Source: JAJTHJ01 sp046316025
GTDB lineage: Bacteria; Pseudomonadota; Gammaproteobacteria; Burkholderiales; Burkholderiaceae_F
Reading direction: 5' to 3'
Length of the DNA: 44,096 bases
Assembly (NCBI GenBank): GCA_046316025.1
Contig: JBKCXU010000095.1
Coordinates: 1-44,096 of the forward strand
Below the pieces are notes generated by a model, which had not been told where the DNA came from, did not search any database, and saw nothing but the letters and a program-made list of their open reading frames with translations. Each line of letters starts with the position of its first letter. The first letter of the stretch is position 1. Both the position numbers and the translations under genes were made by a program. This document shows, in pieces, positions 8,510 to 17,527 of this stretch.

Positions 8510-10273
8510 CTACAGGTCCTCGGAGCCCAACAGCATTTCGGTCAGCCCCTTGCCGGCCTTGACCATCGGCCAGACGTTCTCGGTTTGGTCGGTGATGAAG
8601 TCCATGAACACCAGGCGATCCTTGTGGGTGGTAAACGCCTCGCGCAGCGCGGCTTCGACATCGGCCTTGCGCTCGATGCGCATGCCGACGTGTCCATAGG
8701 CTTCGGCCAGCTTGACGAAGTCCGGCAACGCATCGACGTAGGACTCCGAGTAGCGGCTGCCGTAGTCGATCTGCTGCCACTGCCGCACCATGCCGAGGTA
8801 ACGGTTGTTCAGGTTGACGATCTTCGGCGTCATCCGGTACTGCTTGGCGGTGGACAGCTCCTGGATGCACATCTGGATCGACGCTTCGCCGGTGATGCAG
8901 GCCACGGTCGCGCCGGGGTTGGCCAGTTGCACGCCCATCGCGTAGGGCAGGCCAACACCCATCGTGCCCAGCCCGCCGGAATTGATCCAGCGCCGCGGCT
9001 GGTCGAACTTGTAGTACTGCGCGGCCCACATCTGGTGCTGGCCGACGTCGGAGGTGACGAAGGCGTCGCCGCCGGTGACCTCCCACAGCTTCTCGACCAC
9101 GTACTGCGGCTTGATGATGTCCGACTCGCGGTCGTAGTGCAGGCAGTCCTTCTTGCGCCACTCGGCAATCTGCGTCCACCAGGCCTTGAGCGCCGCGACG
9201 TTGGGCTTGGCGCCGCTCGCCTCGATCTGCGCCAGCAGTTCGGTCAGCACCTCGCGCACGTCGCCGACGATCGGCACGTCCACCTTGACGCGCTTGGAGA
9301 TCGACGAGGGATCGACGTCGATATGCACGATCTTGCGCGGGTTGGTCGCAAAGTGGCGCGGGTTGCCGATCACGCGGTCGTCGAAGCGCGCGCCCACCGC
9401 CAGCAGCACGTCGCAGTGCTGCATCGCCATGTTCGCCTCGTAGGTGCCGTGCATGCCCGGCATGCCGACAAACTTCGGGTCGGTCGCCCTGAAGGCACCC
9501 AGCCCCATCAGCGTATTGGTGCAGGGGTAGCCGAGCAGGTTGACGAGACGGTTCAACTCGTCCGACGCATTGGCGAGGATCACCCCGCCGCCGGTGTAGA
9601 TCATCGGCCGCTCGGCCGCCAGCAGCAGGTGCACCGCCTTCTTGATCTGCCCGCCGTGGCCGCGCACCACCGGGTTGTACGAGCGCATCGGCATCTCGCG
9701 CGGGTACTCGAAGGCGCAGCGCTCGATGGTGATGTCCTTGGGGATGTCCACCAGCACCGGCCCCGGCCGGCCGCTGCGGGCGATGTAAAACGCCTTCTTG
9801 ATCGTCGCGGCCAGGTCGCGCACGTCCTTGACCAGGAAGTTGTGCTTCACACAGGGCCGGGTGATGCCGACCGTGTCGCACTCCTGGAACGCGTCCTGCC
9901 CGATCGCATGGGTCGGCACCTGCCCGCTGATGATCACCATCGGGATCGAGTCCATGTACGCGGTGGCGATGCCGGTGACCGCGTTGGTCACGCCGGGGCC
10001 GCTGGTGACCAGCGCCACGCCGGTCTTGTGGCTGGAGCGCGAATACGCGTCGGCCGCGTGCACCGCGGCCTGCTCATGCCGCACCAGGATGTGCTGGAAC
10101 TTGTCCTGCTTGAAGATCTCGTCGTAGATGTAGAGCACCGCGCCGCCGGGGTAGCCGAACACGTGTTCGACACCCTCTTCGGCCAGACAGCGCACGACGA
10201 TCTCGGCGCCGGTGATCTCGGAACGGGAAGGGGAATGACTGGAGCGCGCCGTCTCGGCGCTGGCGGATTGCAT
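8510..10273 (-). CDS. ilvB: Acetolactate synthase large (catalytic) subunit
   Basis: This thiamine-diphosphate enzyme condenses two pyruvates, or pyruvate and 2-oxobutyrate, in the first common step of branched-chain amino acid synthesis. The 587-residue product has the three expected domains: the PYR domain with the catalytic glutamate Glu67 (VRHEQAAVHAADAYSR), a central domain, and the PP domain with GEASIQMCIQEL followed by LNNRYLGMVRQWQQ. The ThDP motif usually begins GDG; here it reads GEA. As I recall, beta-proteobacterial relatives often have GEG, so the Glu is probably normal and the Ala less common. The start is the ATG at 10271-10273, with AGAGGA about 10 nt upstream; a 19-residue upstream extension is non-homologous. 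First gene of the ilvBHC operon, divergent from the sigma factor gene. E. coli ilvI is the closer named paralogue. Confidence 0.97.
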   Translation of the reverse strand: MQSASAETARSSHSPSRSEITGAEIVVRCLAEEGVEHVFGYPGGAVLYIYDEIFKQDKFQHILVRHEQAAVHAADAYSRSSHKTGVALVTSGPGVTNAVTGIATAYMDSIPMVIISGQVPTHAIGQDAFQECDTVGITRPCVKHNFLVKDVRDLAATIKKAFYIARSGRPGPVLVDIPKDITIERCAFEYPREMPMRSYNPVVRGHGGQIKKAVHLLLAAERPMIYTGGGVILANASDELNRLVNLLGYPCTNTLMGLGAFRATDPKFVGMPGMHGTYEANMAMQHCDVLLAVGARFDDRVIGNPRHFATNPRKIVHIDVDPSSISKRVKVDVPIVGDVREVLTELLAQIEASGAKPNVAALKAWWTQIAEWRKKDCLHYDRESDIIKPQYVVEKLWEVTGGDAFVTSDVGQHQMWAAQYYKFDQPRRWINSGGLGTMGVGLPYAMGVQLANPGATVACITGEASIQMCIQELSTAKQYRMTPKIVNLNNRYLGMVRQWQQIDYGSRYSESYVDALPDFVKLAEAYGHVGMRIERKADVEAALREAFTTHKDRLVFMDFITDQTENVWPMVKAGKGLTEMLLGSEDL

Positions 10274-10529
10274 GATTGAAGATCCTCTCAAGGTCCACGG
10301 GAAATTGATCGGATGCCGTTCCGTGGCCACTTGTGGCGGCTGGTGCGGCAGGTCGGTCCGGAAAACTGCGATCGATCGAACACAACGGGATGTGCTGCTC
10401 CGATATCGCGCGCCTCTTGTGGTGCAAGTGGGGCCGGGACTATACCGCAGCGCATCACCGAGGCGGCGCTGCTAGCATCCGCGGCCCGTCAGCCGCCGGC
10501 CGCGCCAGCGCGTTATGGCGGCACTGTTC
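10274..10529. promoter_or_regulatory. Divergent intergenic region, ilvB / ECF sigma
   Basis: This 256 bp gap separates oppositely directed genes and must hold promoters for both. I see no leader peptide rich in Val, Leu or Ile codons and no clear attenuator hairpin with a T tract ahead of ilvB. Confidence 0.5.
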
Positions 10530-11096
10530 ATGGCCACCCGCGAAGAGCTTGCCGAATTCCTTGCCAGCGTGGAGCGCCGCGCCTACCGGCAGGCGCAGTT
10601 CGCGGTGCGCACGCAGGAGGACGCGCTGGACATCGTGCAGGACGCGATGATCAAGCTCGCCGAGCACTACGGCGAGCGGCCCGCGGCCGAGTTGCCCCTG
10701 CTCTTTACCCGGATCCTGCAAAACGCGATCCACGACTTTTTCCGCCGGCAAAAGGTGCGCTCCACCTGGACCACGCTCTTTTCCGCGCTGGGCGGCGGCG
10801 ACGAAGACGGCGACACCGACCCGCTCGACACCCTGGAAGCCGAACCCGGCTCCCGCGCCGCCGAGAGTGCAGCCGACGAGTTGCAGCGGGCGCAGACCAT
10901 CGCCGCCATCGAACAAGAGCTGGAAAAGCTGCCGCCACGTCAACGGGAAGCCTTCCTGCTACGTTACTGGGAAGACCTCGACGTGGCCGGGACGGCTGCC
11001 GTGATGGGCTGTTCCGAGGGCAGCGTCAAAACCCACTGTTCGCGCGCCACGCATACGCTGGCGCGCGCTTTGCGTGTGCGAGGCATCGAACTATGA
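10530..11096 (+). CDS. ECF-type RNA polymerase sigma factor
   Basis: This is a sigma-70 family group IV regulator that directs RNA polymerase to a small promoter set. Region 2 is seen in AVRTQEDALDIVQDAMIKLAEHYG and LFTRILQNAIHDFFRRQKVR. A linker rich in Gly, Asp and Glu follows, then region 4 with ELEKLPPRQREAFLLRYWED and the helix-turn-helix AAVMGCSEGSVKTHCSRA. The product is 188 residues from the ATG at 10530; another in-frame ATG at 10515 gives five more residues. I prefer 10530 because homologues start just before the 'ELAEFLASVERRA' block. The stop overlaps the next gene's ATG (ATGA at 11093-11096). The next gene encodes a one-pass membrane protein and might be its anti-sigma factor, but that is inference: it lacks a zinc-binding (ZAS) motif. 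Confidence 0.92.
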   Translation: MATREELAEFLASVERRAYRQAQFAVRTQEDALDIVQDAMIKLAEHYGERPAAELPLLFTRILQNAIHDFFRRQKVRSTWTTLFSALGGGDEDGDTDPLDTLEAEPGSRAAESAADELQRAQTIAAIEQELEKLPPRQREAFLLRYWEDLDVAGTAAVMGCSEGSVKTHCSRATHTLARALRVRGIEL

Positions 11097-11512
11097 GCAA
11101 CCAGGAAGAAGAATTCGGCTACCGCGTGCGGCAGGCGCTCAACGAGGGCCTGGAGCGGCTCGATTACCCGACGGTGCACAAGCTGGAGCAGGCGCGGCTC
11201 AAGGCGCTGGCGCAGCACAAGGCAGCGCAAACCGAGACCGCCTGGGTGCTGCAACCGGCCGCCGCCGGCGCTGCGGGCGACCCCGACGATGCCGCCGCCC
11301 GCTGGTGGCACCGCTTGGGCGTGTTGGTGCCGCTGGCGGTGCTGGCGGCCGCCTTCTTCGCCGTGGCCGAGTGGCACCACGCGCGCAGCATCCGCGACCA
11401 GGCCAACCTCGACTTCGCCGTGCTGATGGACGAGACACCGATCGACGCCGTCGCCGACAAGGGCTTCGGCGTCTTCTTGCAGACCGGCGACGTGCCGGCA
11501 CCCAAGGAGTAA
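11093..11512 (+). CDS. DUF3619 membrane protein
   Basis: This protein is typical of beta-proteobacterial loci next to an ilvB-linked ECF sigma factor; function is unknown. The 139-residue product has a charged N-terminal half (GYRVRQALNEGLERLDYPTV, then an Ala/Gln-rich stretch), one transmembrane helix (about residues 80-98, LGVLVPLAVLAAAFFAVAE) and an acidic C-terminal tail (FAVLMDETPIDAVADKGF). The start ATG overlaps the sigma factor stop, so translation is probably coupled. Size, topology and coupling would fit an anti-sigma factor, but no known anti-sigma motif is visible. Confidence 0.8.
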   Translation: MSNQEEEFGYRVRQALNEGLERLDYPTVHKLEQARLKALAQHKAAQTETAWVLQPAAAGAAGDPDDAAARWWHRLGVLVPLAVLAAAFFAVAEWHHARSIRDQANLDFAVLMDETPIDAVADKGFGVFLQTGDVPAPKE

Positions 11513-11518
11513 GCGCCG

Positions 11519-11971
11519 GTGCGTCGCGCCTTCCTGGCCCTGCTGCTCGGTTGGGCCGCGCTCGCCCCGGCGCTGGCGCAGCCCGCTGCTGCGCGCCCGG
11601 CCTGGGGCCAGCTCACGCCGCAGCAGCGCGAGGCGCTGGCGCCGTTGGCCGGCGATTGGGAGAGCTTCGACGCCGACCGCAAGCGAAAGTGGCTGGAGAT
11701 CGCCGCCCGCTACCCGAGCCTGCCGCCCGAGAGCCAGCACAAGCTGCACGAGCGGATGCGCGAGTTCGCCCGCCTGTCGCCCGAGCAAAAGCGCGACGCG
11801 CGCGACAACTTCAAAAAGCTCTACGAGCTGCCGGCCGAAGAGCGGCAGGTGCGCGTGCAGCAGTTCCAGGAGCTGACGCCCGAGCAAAAGCGCGCACTGG
11901 CCGAGCAGGCGCAGCAGGAAGCGGTCAAAGCCCCTGCGCCACCGCCGCGCCGAGGCAATCCGCCGCAGTAG
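11519..11971 (+). CDS. DUF3106 exported protein
   Basis: This is a small predicted periplasmic protein of unknown function. The GTG start at 11519 is 6 bp after the previous stop and begins a clear signal peptide (RRAFLALLLGWAALAPALAQ). The mature part is highly charged and carries repeated motifs of the type LTPQQREAL, LSPEQKRDAR and LTPEQKRAL, which probably form a helical array, and ends in a Pro-rich tail. The composition resembles the heavy-metal or stress sensor CpxP/Spy/ZraP group only in being helical and Gln-rich; no LTxxQ pair in the strict Spy sense is claimed. It is the third gene of the sigma operon. Confidence 0.8.
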   Translation: MRRAFLALLLGWAALAPALAQPAAARPAWGQLTPQQREALAPLAGDWESFDADRKRKWLEIAARYPSLPPESQHKLHERMREFARLSPEQKRDARDNFKKLYELPAEERQVRVQQFQELTPEQKRALAEQAQQEAVKAPAPPPRRGNPPQ

Positions 11972-12025
11972 GCCGGATGCAGGGGCGCGTCGCTCAGATT
12001 CCACTTCGATACGACAACCAAGGCA

Positions 12026-12099
12026 CGTCATTCCCGAGCAAGCGGGAATCCAGCTTCGGTCGAGGAACCCGCTGGGTTCCCGCTTGCGCGGGAACGACG
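12026..12099. repeat. REP-like palindromic repeat (CGTCATTCCCG type)
   Basis: The left arm starts CGTCATTCCCGAGCAAGCGG and the right arm ends GCTTGCGCGGGAACGACG, so the unit can fold as a long hairpin. Each arm also contains its own smaller palindrome. A half unit (GCGGGAATCCAGG) recurs near 28927-28940. The type is widespread in beta-proteobacterial intergenic DNA. Confidence 0.75.
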
Positions 12100-12220
12100 A
12101 GCGCATCTCCAAGAAATCGAATCGGAGTGAGAGTGACGTTGGCGTCGGAATCCGCGGTAGTCGCGACACCACGGTTACCCCCGGATTCCGCCGTGTTCCA
12201 TCCCGGCTACATTCCCGCTC

Positions 12221-12727
12221 ATGGCGGAACACAACTTCCCCTCCCTGCCCGTCCGCGCCGCGGCAATGCTGTACGAAGCCGTGCTGCTCTTTGCCGTGCT
12301 GTTTGCCGCCGGCTTCGCCTGGACGCTGGCGTTGCAATGGACGCCCCCACTCACCGCCGGCCAAAAGGCGGCGACCTTCGCTTTCGAGGTCGCCGTGCTC
12401 GGCCTGTACTTCGTCTGGCAATGGCGACGCGGCGGCACGCTGCCGATGAAGACCTGGCGGCTGCGGCTGGCGCACGCCGATGGCGGCCCGCTCACCGTCG
12501 GCCGCGCCACAGCGCGCTTTGCGCTCGCCTGGATGCTGCTCTTGCCGGCGGCGATCCCGATCGCCACGCTGCACCCCGGGCCGGTGCCGACGATTGTGCT
12601 GCTGCTGGTGAGTCCGCTGGCCATGCTGGCCACGGCGCTCGTCGATCCCGAGCGGCAGATGCCGTACGACCGCTGGCTCGGCTTGCGCCTCACGCGCGAG
12701 CCGGCGGCAACTCGGTCAACGCGGTAA
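12221..12727 (+). CDS. RDD-family membrane protein
   Basis: This is a small polytopic inner-membrane protein of the RDD family; the molecular role is largely unknown (some members are linked to ion transport). The 168-residue product has hydrophobic segments at about 15-37, 48-64, 103-121 and 126-142. The family motif region is seen in LPVRAAAMLYEAVLLF and in the Arg/Leu stretch LPMKTWRLRLAHADGGPLTV after helix 2. The conserved acidic position of 'RDD' is Glu here (YEA). It lies 249 bp after the DUF3106 gene across a repeat. Its last 38 bp overlap the 3' end of the convergent FFLEELY gene. Confidence 0.85.
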   Translation: MAEHNFPSLPVRAAAMLYEAVLLFAVLFAAGFAWTLALQWTPPLTAGQKAATFAFEVAVLGLYFVWQWRRGGTLPMKTWRLRLAHADGGPLTVGRATARFALAWMLLLPAAIPIATLHPGPVPTIVLLLVSPLAMLATALVDPERQMPYDRWLGLRLTREPAATRSTR

Positions 12728-13409
12728 CGTCGCCGGCAAACAGACGCTGCATCAGCCGCGTCTCGCGCGCACGCACGGCATCGAGAAACGCGCTGGCCGG
12801 CCCCATTGCCTTGAAGGCGTCGAACCCGCTTTGCAGAAAGTGGTGCAGATGGCCGTAGCCGGTCGCCTCGGCCGGAATCCGCATCATGTGCAGCATGCCC
12901 GCCAGCAGCGGCACCCGTGCCAGCCGCTCCAGCGAGCGGCCGATGGCATCGACCATCTCGATCTGCTGCGTGCGCTCATCGAGCGTGCCCGCATCGCGGT
13001 AGGCACGCGCGTAGGCAACATCGTCGATCGGCAGCGCGAGCCGGGCGGCCACGCGCTCGTCGAGCCGCTCGGACAACTCGTCGAGTTCCACCGCCAGCAG
13101 CAGCGTCTGCACGCCGCGCTCGGGCAGCATGCGGACGAACTTGCCGGCCGCGCGCAACGCCTCGGAGTCGCGCTGCTCGAAGTCGCGCACGCCGTAGAGC
13201 TCGGTCAGGAAAAACTCGCCCGCGGCCGCGTAGCGCGGCTGGACAAAGAGATCGGGGTAGCTGCGCCGCAGCCGGTCGGACTGCCAGCGCTTGAGCGCCA
13301 GCCAAGTGCGGGCGCGCGCGGCATCGGTGCGCAGCGCACGACGCAGCTCGATCACGCGCTGCAAGTGCGCGGTCAGGCGGTCTTTGGGGTCGTCGGGGAT
13401 GGCTGACAT
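12690..13409 (-). CDS. FFLEELY-motif protein, function unknown
   Basis: This belongs to a proteobacterial family named after a conserved FFLEELYG.RDF..RD motif; here it reads FFLTELYGVRDFEQRD (about residues 66-81). The 239-residue product is helix-rich and soluble with no signal peptide. It also contains QSDRLRRSYPDLF ahead of the motif and a C-terminal LLAGMLHMMRIPAEATGYGHLHHFLQSGFDAF block with several His residues. No catalytic family was recognised. The start is the ATG at 13407-13409 (MSAIPDDPKDRL). The 3' end overlaps the RDD gene by 38 bp tail to tail. Confidence 0.75.
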   Translation of the reverse strand: MSAIPDDPKDRLTAHLQRVIELRRALRTDAARARTWLALKRWQSDRLRRSYPDLFVQPRYAAAGEFFLTELYGVRDFEQRDSEALRAAGKFVRMLPERGVQTLLLAVELDELSERLDERVAARLALPIDDVAYARAYRDAGTLDERTQQIEMVDAIGRSLERLARVPLLAGMLHMMRIPAEATGYGHLHHFLQSGFDAFKAMGPASAFLDAVRARETRLMQRLFAGDVTALTELPPARA

Positions 13410-13440
13410 ACCGAGATGCTGTGTTGACCGGCGGCGAGCG

Positions 13441-13538
13441 GTCTTCCATCACCCCAACCCCTCTCCCGGGGGGAGAGGGGCCTTTAACCCTCTCCCCCCG
13501 GGAGAGGGTGGCGCCGCAGGCGCCGGGTGAGGGAAGAC
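13441..13538. repeat. GC-rich palindromic repeat (CCCTCTCCC/GGGAGAGGG type)
   Basis: The unit is bounded by gtcttcc at 13441 and ggaagac at 13538 and contains nested palindromes of CCTCTCCCGGGGGGAGAGG type. Related copies are at 26693-26761 and 43997-44096, with a shorter one at 37941-37988. All lie between genes, often at 3' ends, where they may help terminate transcription. Confidence 0.8.
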
Positions 13539-13574
13539 CACTCGCATAGAGGCGCCGTGCACGCCGCGATCGCC

Positions 13575-15266
<1,692 letters not shown>

Positions 15267-15271
15267 GGATT

Positions 15272-15371
15272 ACTCCCTCCCCTTCAAGGGGAGGGTTGGG
15301 GTGGGGATGGGTTGCGCTCGCGCACCAGGAAACCCATCCCCCACCCAGCCTCCCCCTTGAAGGGGGAGGAG
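15272..15371. repeat. Palindromic repeat (CTCCCCTTCAAGGGGAGG type) between permease and ATPase genes
   Basis: Two arms, CTCCCTCCCCTTCAAGGGGA and its near mirror ending CCCCCTTGAAGGGGGAGGAG, flank a central GGGGATGGGTT / AACCCATCCCC inverted pair. Related copies are at 23875-23945 and 33541-33647, with a half copy near 24015-24040. Here the outer arm supplies the ribosome-binding site of the ATPase gene. Confidence 0.8.
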
Positions 15372-15409
15372 TTTCTTCCTCAATGCACGAACGAAGTTGC
15401 TCATCGTGC

Positions 15410-16459
15410 TCACCGCAGCTTGGGGTCGAGCGCGTCGCGCAGCGCATCCGTCCACAGCGCAAACGCGGTGACGAAGGTCGCCATGCAGACGGTGGCCGCG
15501 ACCAGTTGCCACCAGTGGCCGAGCACGAGTTCGGCCTGCGCCTCGGCGAGCATCGTGCCCCAGGACACCTGATCGACCGACACCCCCAGCCCGAGATAAG
15601 ACAGGATCACCTCGGCCTTGATGAAGCTCACCACGTGCAGCGCCAACTGCACCAGCACCACGTGGCTGACGTTGGGCAAGATGTGCACGAACATCCGCGA
15701 AAGGTGGCCCACACCAATCGCCTCGGCCGCGCGCACGTACTCGCGCGTGCGGTGCTTGATGTACTCGGCGCGCACCAGCCGGTAGATGCCGGTCCAGCCC
15801 ACCAGCGCCAGGATCACGATCACCGTGCCCATACCGCGGCCGAGCACCGCGGCGAGCGCGAAGATCAGCAGGATGTACGGCACCGAGGTGAAGACGTTGT
15901 AGACCCACTCCAGAAAGTCGCCGATCTTGCCGCCGGCGTAACCGGCCAGCGCGCCGAGCAGCGTGCCGATCAAGGTCGCCAGCACCGCGGCAAACACGCC
16001 GACGAAGATCGAGATCTCTCCGCCCTTGATCGCCTTGGCCAGCACGTCGCGGCCCAGACGGTCGCCGCCGAAAGGCAGCGTCTCGGCACGTACCGGCTCT
16101 TCGATCTGGATCTTGGAGGCGCGCTCGGCCCATTCCTGGTACTTGGGCGCCAGCGGGTCGATGTCGGACAAGTCCACCGGCTTGGCGTCGCGGTCGACCA
16201 GATTGGCGAGCGGGTCGCTGCCAGTCTCCTTCGGCGCCGGGCCGAGGAAAGTCGGCGGCGCGTTGGGCACGCCGACCTCGGCCTGCCAGTTCTTGGCGAT
16301 CAAGCCGGTCGCGGCACCCAGAATCAACAACACCCAGAACGCCACGATCGCCAGCGAGGTCATCCCCACCCGGTCGGTGCGCAGCCGCCGCCACGCGGCG
16401 ACCCACACGCCCGCCGAACGGCGCTGCGGGGGCGGGACGGGCACAGTCGCTGCGCTCAC
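15410..16459 (-). CDS. Peptide ABC transporter permease (second subunit, YejE/OppC type)
   Basis: This inner-membrane permease is half of the channel for peptide uptake. It has an N-terminal helix (TSLAIVAFWVLLILGAATGL), an enlarged periplasmic segment (about residues 50-110) as in YejE, then the binding-protein-dependent transport domain with five helices. The EAA loop, which contacts the ATPase, is seen in YVRAAEAIGVGHLSRMFVHI. The 349-residue product starts at the GTG at 16457-16459, which overlaps the stop of the upstream permease gene (GTGA). The frame is open far upstream to 18646, but that part is antisense to a binding-protein gene and is not translated product. The overlap points to coupled translation. 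Confidence 0.92.
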   Translation of the reverse strand: MSAATVPVPPPQRRSAGVWVAAWRRLRTDRVGMTSLAIVAFWVLLILGAATGLIAKNWQAEVGVPNAPPTFLGPAPKETGSDPLANLVDRDAKPVDLSDIDPLAPKYQEWAERASKIQIEEPVRAETLPFGGDRLGRDVLAKAIKGGEISIFVGVFAAVLATLIGTLLGALAGYAGGKIGDFLEWVYNVFTSVPYILLIFALAAVLGRGMGTVIVILALVGWTGIYRLVRAEYIKHRTREYVRAAEAIGVGHLSRMFVHILPNVSHVVLVQLALHVVSFIKAEVILSYLGLGVSVDQVSWGTMLAEAQAELVLGHWWQLVAATVCMATFVTAFALWTDALRDALDPKLR

Positions 16460-17394
16460 TTGAGCACCACCCGCGGATCGACCGCCTTGTAAAGAATGTC
16501 GGTGATCAGGTTGATCACCATCGTCAACGCGGCCAGATACACCGTCACCGCCTGGATCACCGGGTAGTCGCTGCGGTTGACCGCCAGCAGCACTTCGCGC
16601 CCGAGCCCAGGGATCGAGAAGAACGTCTCGATCAGGAACGAGCCCAGAAACACGCCCGGAATCTGCACCGCCACGTTGGTGAGCACCGGGATCAGCGCGT
16701 TGCGCAGCACGTGCTTGAACAGGATCGTGTTCTCCGACAGGCCCTTGGCGCGCGCGGTGCGCACGTAGTCCTGGCCGATCTCGTCCAGAAAGAAGCTGCG
16801 GTACAGCCGCGTCTGCGGCGCCAGGCTCACCAGCACCGCCAGCAGCACCGGCAGCACCGCGTAATGGGTGAGGTTGGTCCACACACTGTCGCTCCAGCCC
16901 TGCACCGGGAACCAGCCGAGCTTGAAGCCGAACAGCCACTGGCCGACGATGATGTAGACGAGAAAGGAGATCGACAGCGCCACCGTGGTGATGATCATCA
17001 CCAGCCGGTCGGTGAGCGAACCGCGCACATAGGCCACCGCCATCGCGGCGATGGTGGCGAGCACCGTTTCCAGCACCAGGATCGGGATCATCACCGTCAG
17101 GGTGTTGGGCAGCCGGGTGGCAAAGATGCTGGAGATCGACTCGCCGGTGGCCCAGCTCTTGCCCCAATCGAAGGTGAAGATCTGCTTGATGAAGATGCCG
17201 AGCTGCACGTACCAGGGGTCGTTTAACCCCAGTTGCTGGCGGATCGCCTGGATCTGCTCGGGCGTGGCAAGCAGCCCGCCCAGGATCTCCGCCGGGTCGC
17301 CACCGAAAAACTTGAACAGGAAGAAGATCAGCAGGATGACCCCGAACAAGGTCGGGATCATCTGCCACAGCCTGCGTAAGATATACGCGGTCAC
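16456..17394 (-). CDS. Peptide ABC transporter permease (first subunit, YejB/OppB type)
   Basis: This is the partner channel subunit. It opens with TAYILRRLWQMIPTLFGVI, the usual N-terminus of OppB/YejB proteins, followed by a periplasmic region (GGDPAEILGG, then QLGLNDPWYVQ) and five further helices. The EAA loop is DYVRTARAKGLSENTILFKH. I chose the GTG at 17392-17394 (312 residues) because homologues begin at that Thr-Ala-Tyr block; a GTG at 17440-17442 would add 16 residues without homology. Its ribosome-binding site is weak. It is the first gene of the transporter operon, divergent from the binding-protein genes across about 130 bp. Confidence 0.92.
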   Translation of the reverse strand: MTAYILRRLWQMIPTLFGVILLIFFLFKFFGGDPAEILGGLLATPEQIQAIRQQLGLNDPWYVQLGIFIKQIFTFDWGKSWATGESISSIFATRLPNTLTVMIPILVLETVLATIAAMAVAYVRGSLTDRLVMIITTVALSISFLVYIIVGQWLFGFKLGWFPVQGWSDSVWTNLTHYAVLPVLLAVLVSLAPQTRLYRSFFLDEIGQDYVRTARAKGLSENTILFKHVLRNALIPVLTNVAVQIPGVFLGSFLIETFFSIPGLGREVLLAVNRSDYPVIQAVTVYLAALTMVINLITDILYKAVDPRVVLK

Positions 17395-17527
17395 GGAACG
17401 CCTGGAACGGTGAGCGGTCGAAAACGGCGCGGATGCCGCCACCGGCCACGCGCAAGGCGCGCATTATGCCCACCACCCGGCGCCGCCGTCCCCACCCCCG
17501 CATTAACCCTTGCCTGCCGATACCACC

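Noticed and set aside
8585..10279. 564-residue plus-strand frame opposite ilvB
   Set aside because: It is the mirror of a certain ilvB gene and is rich in His, Arg and Val in the pattern of antisense translation.
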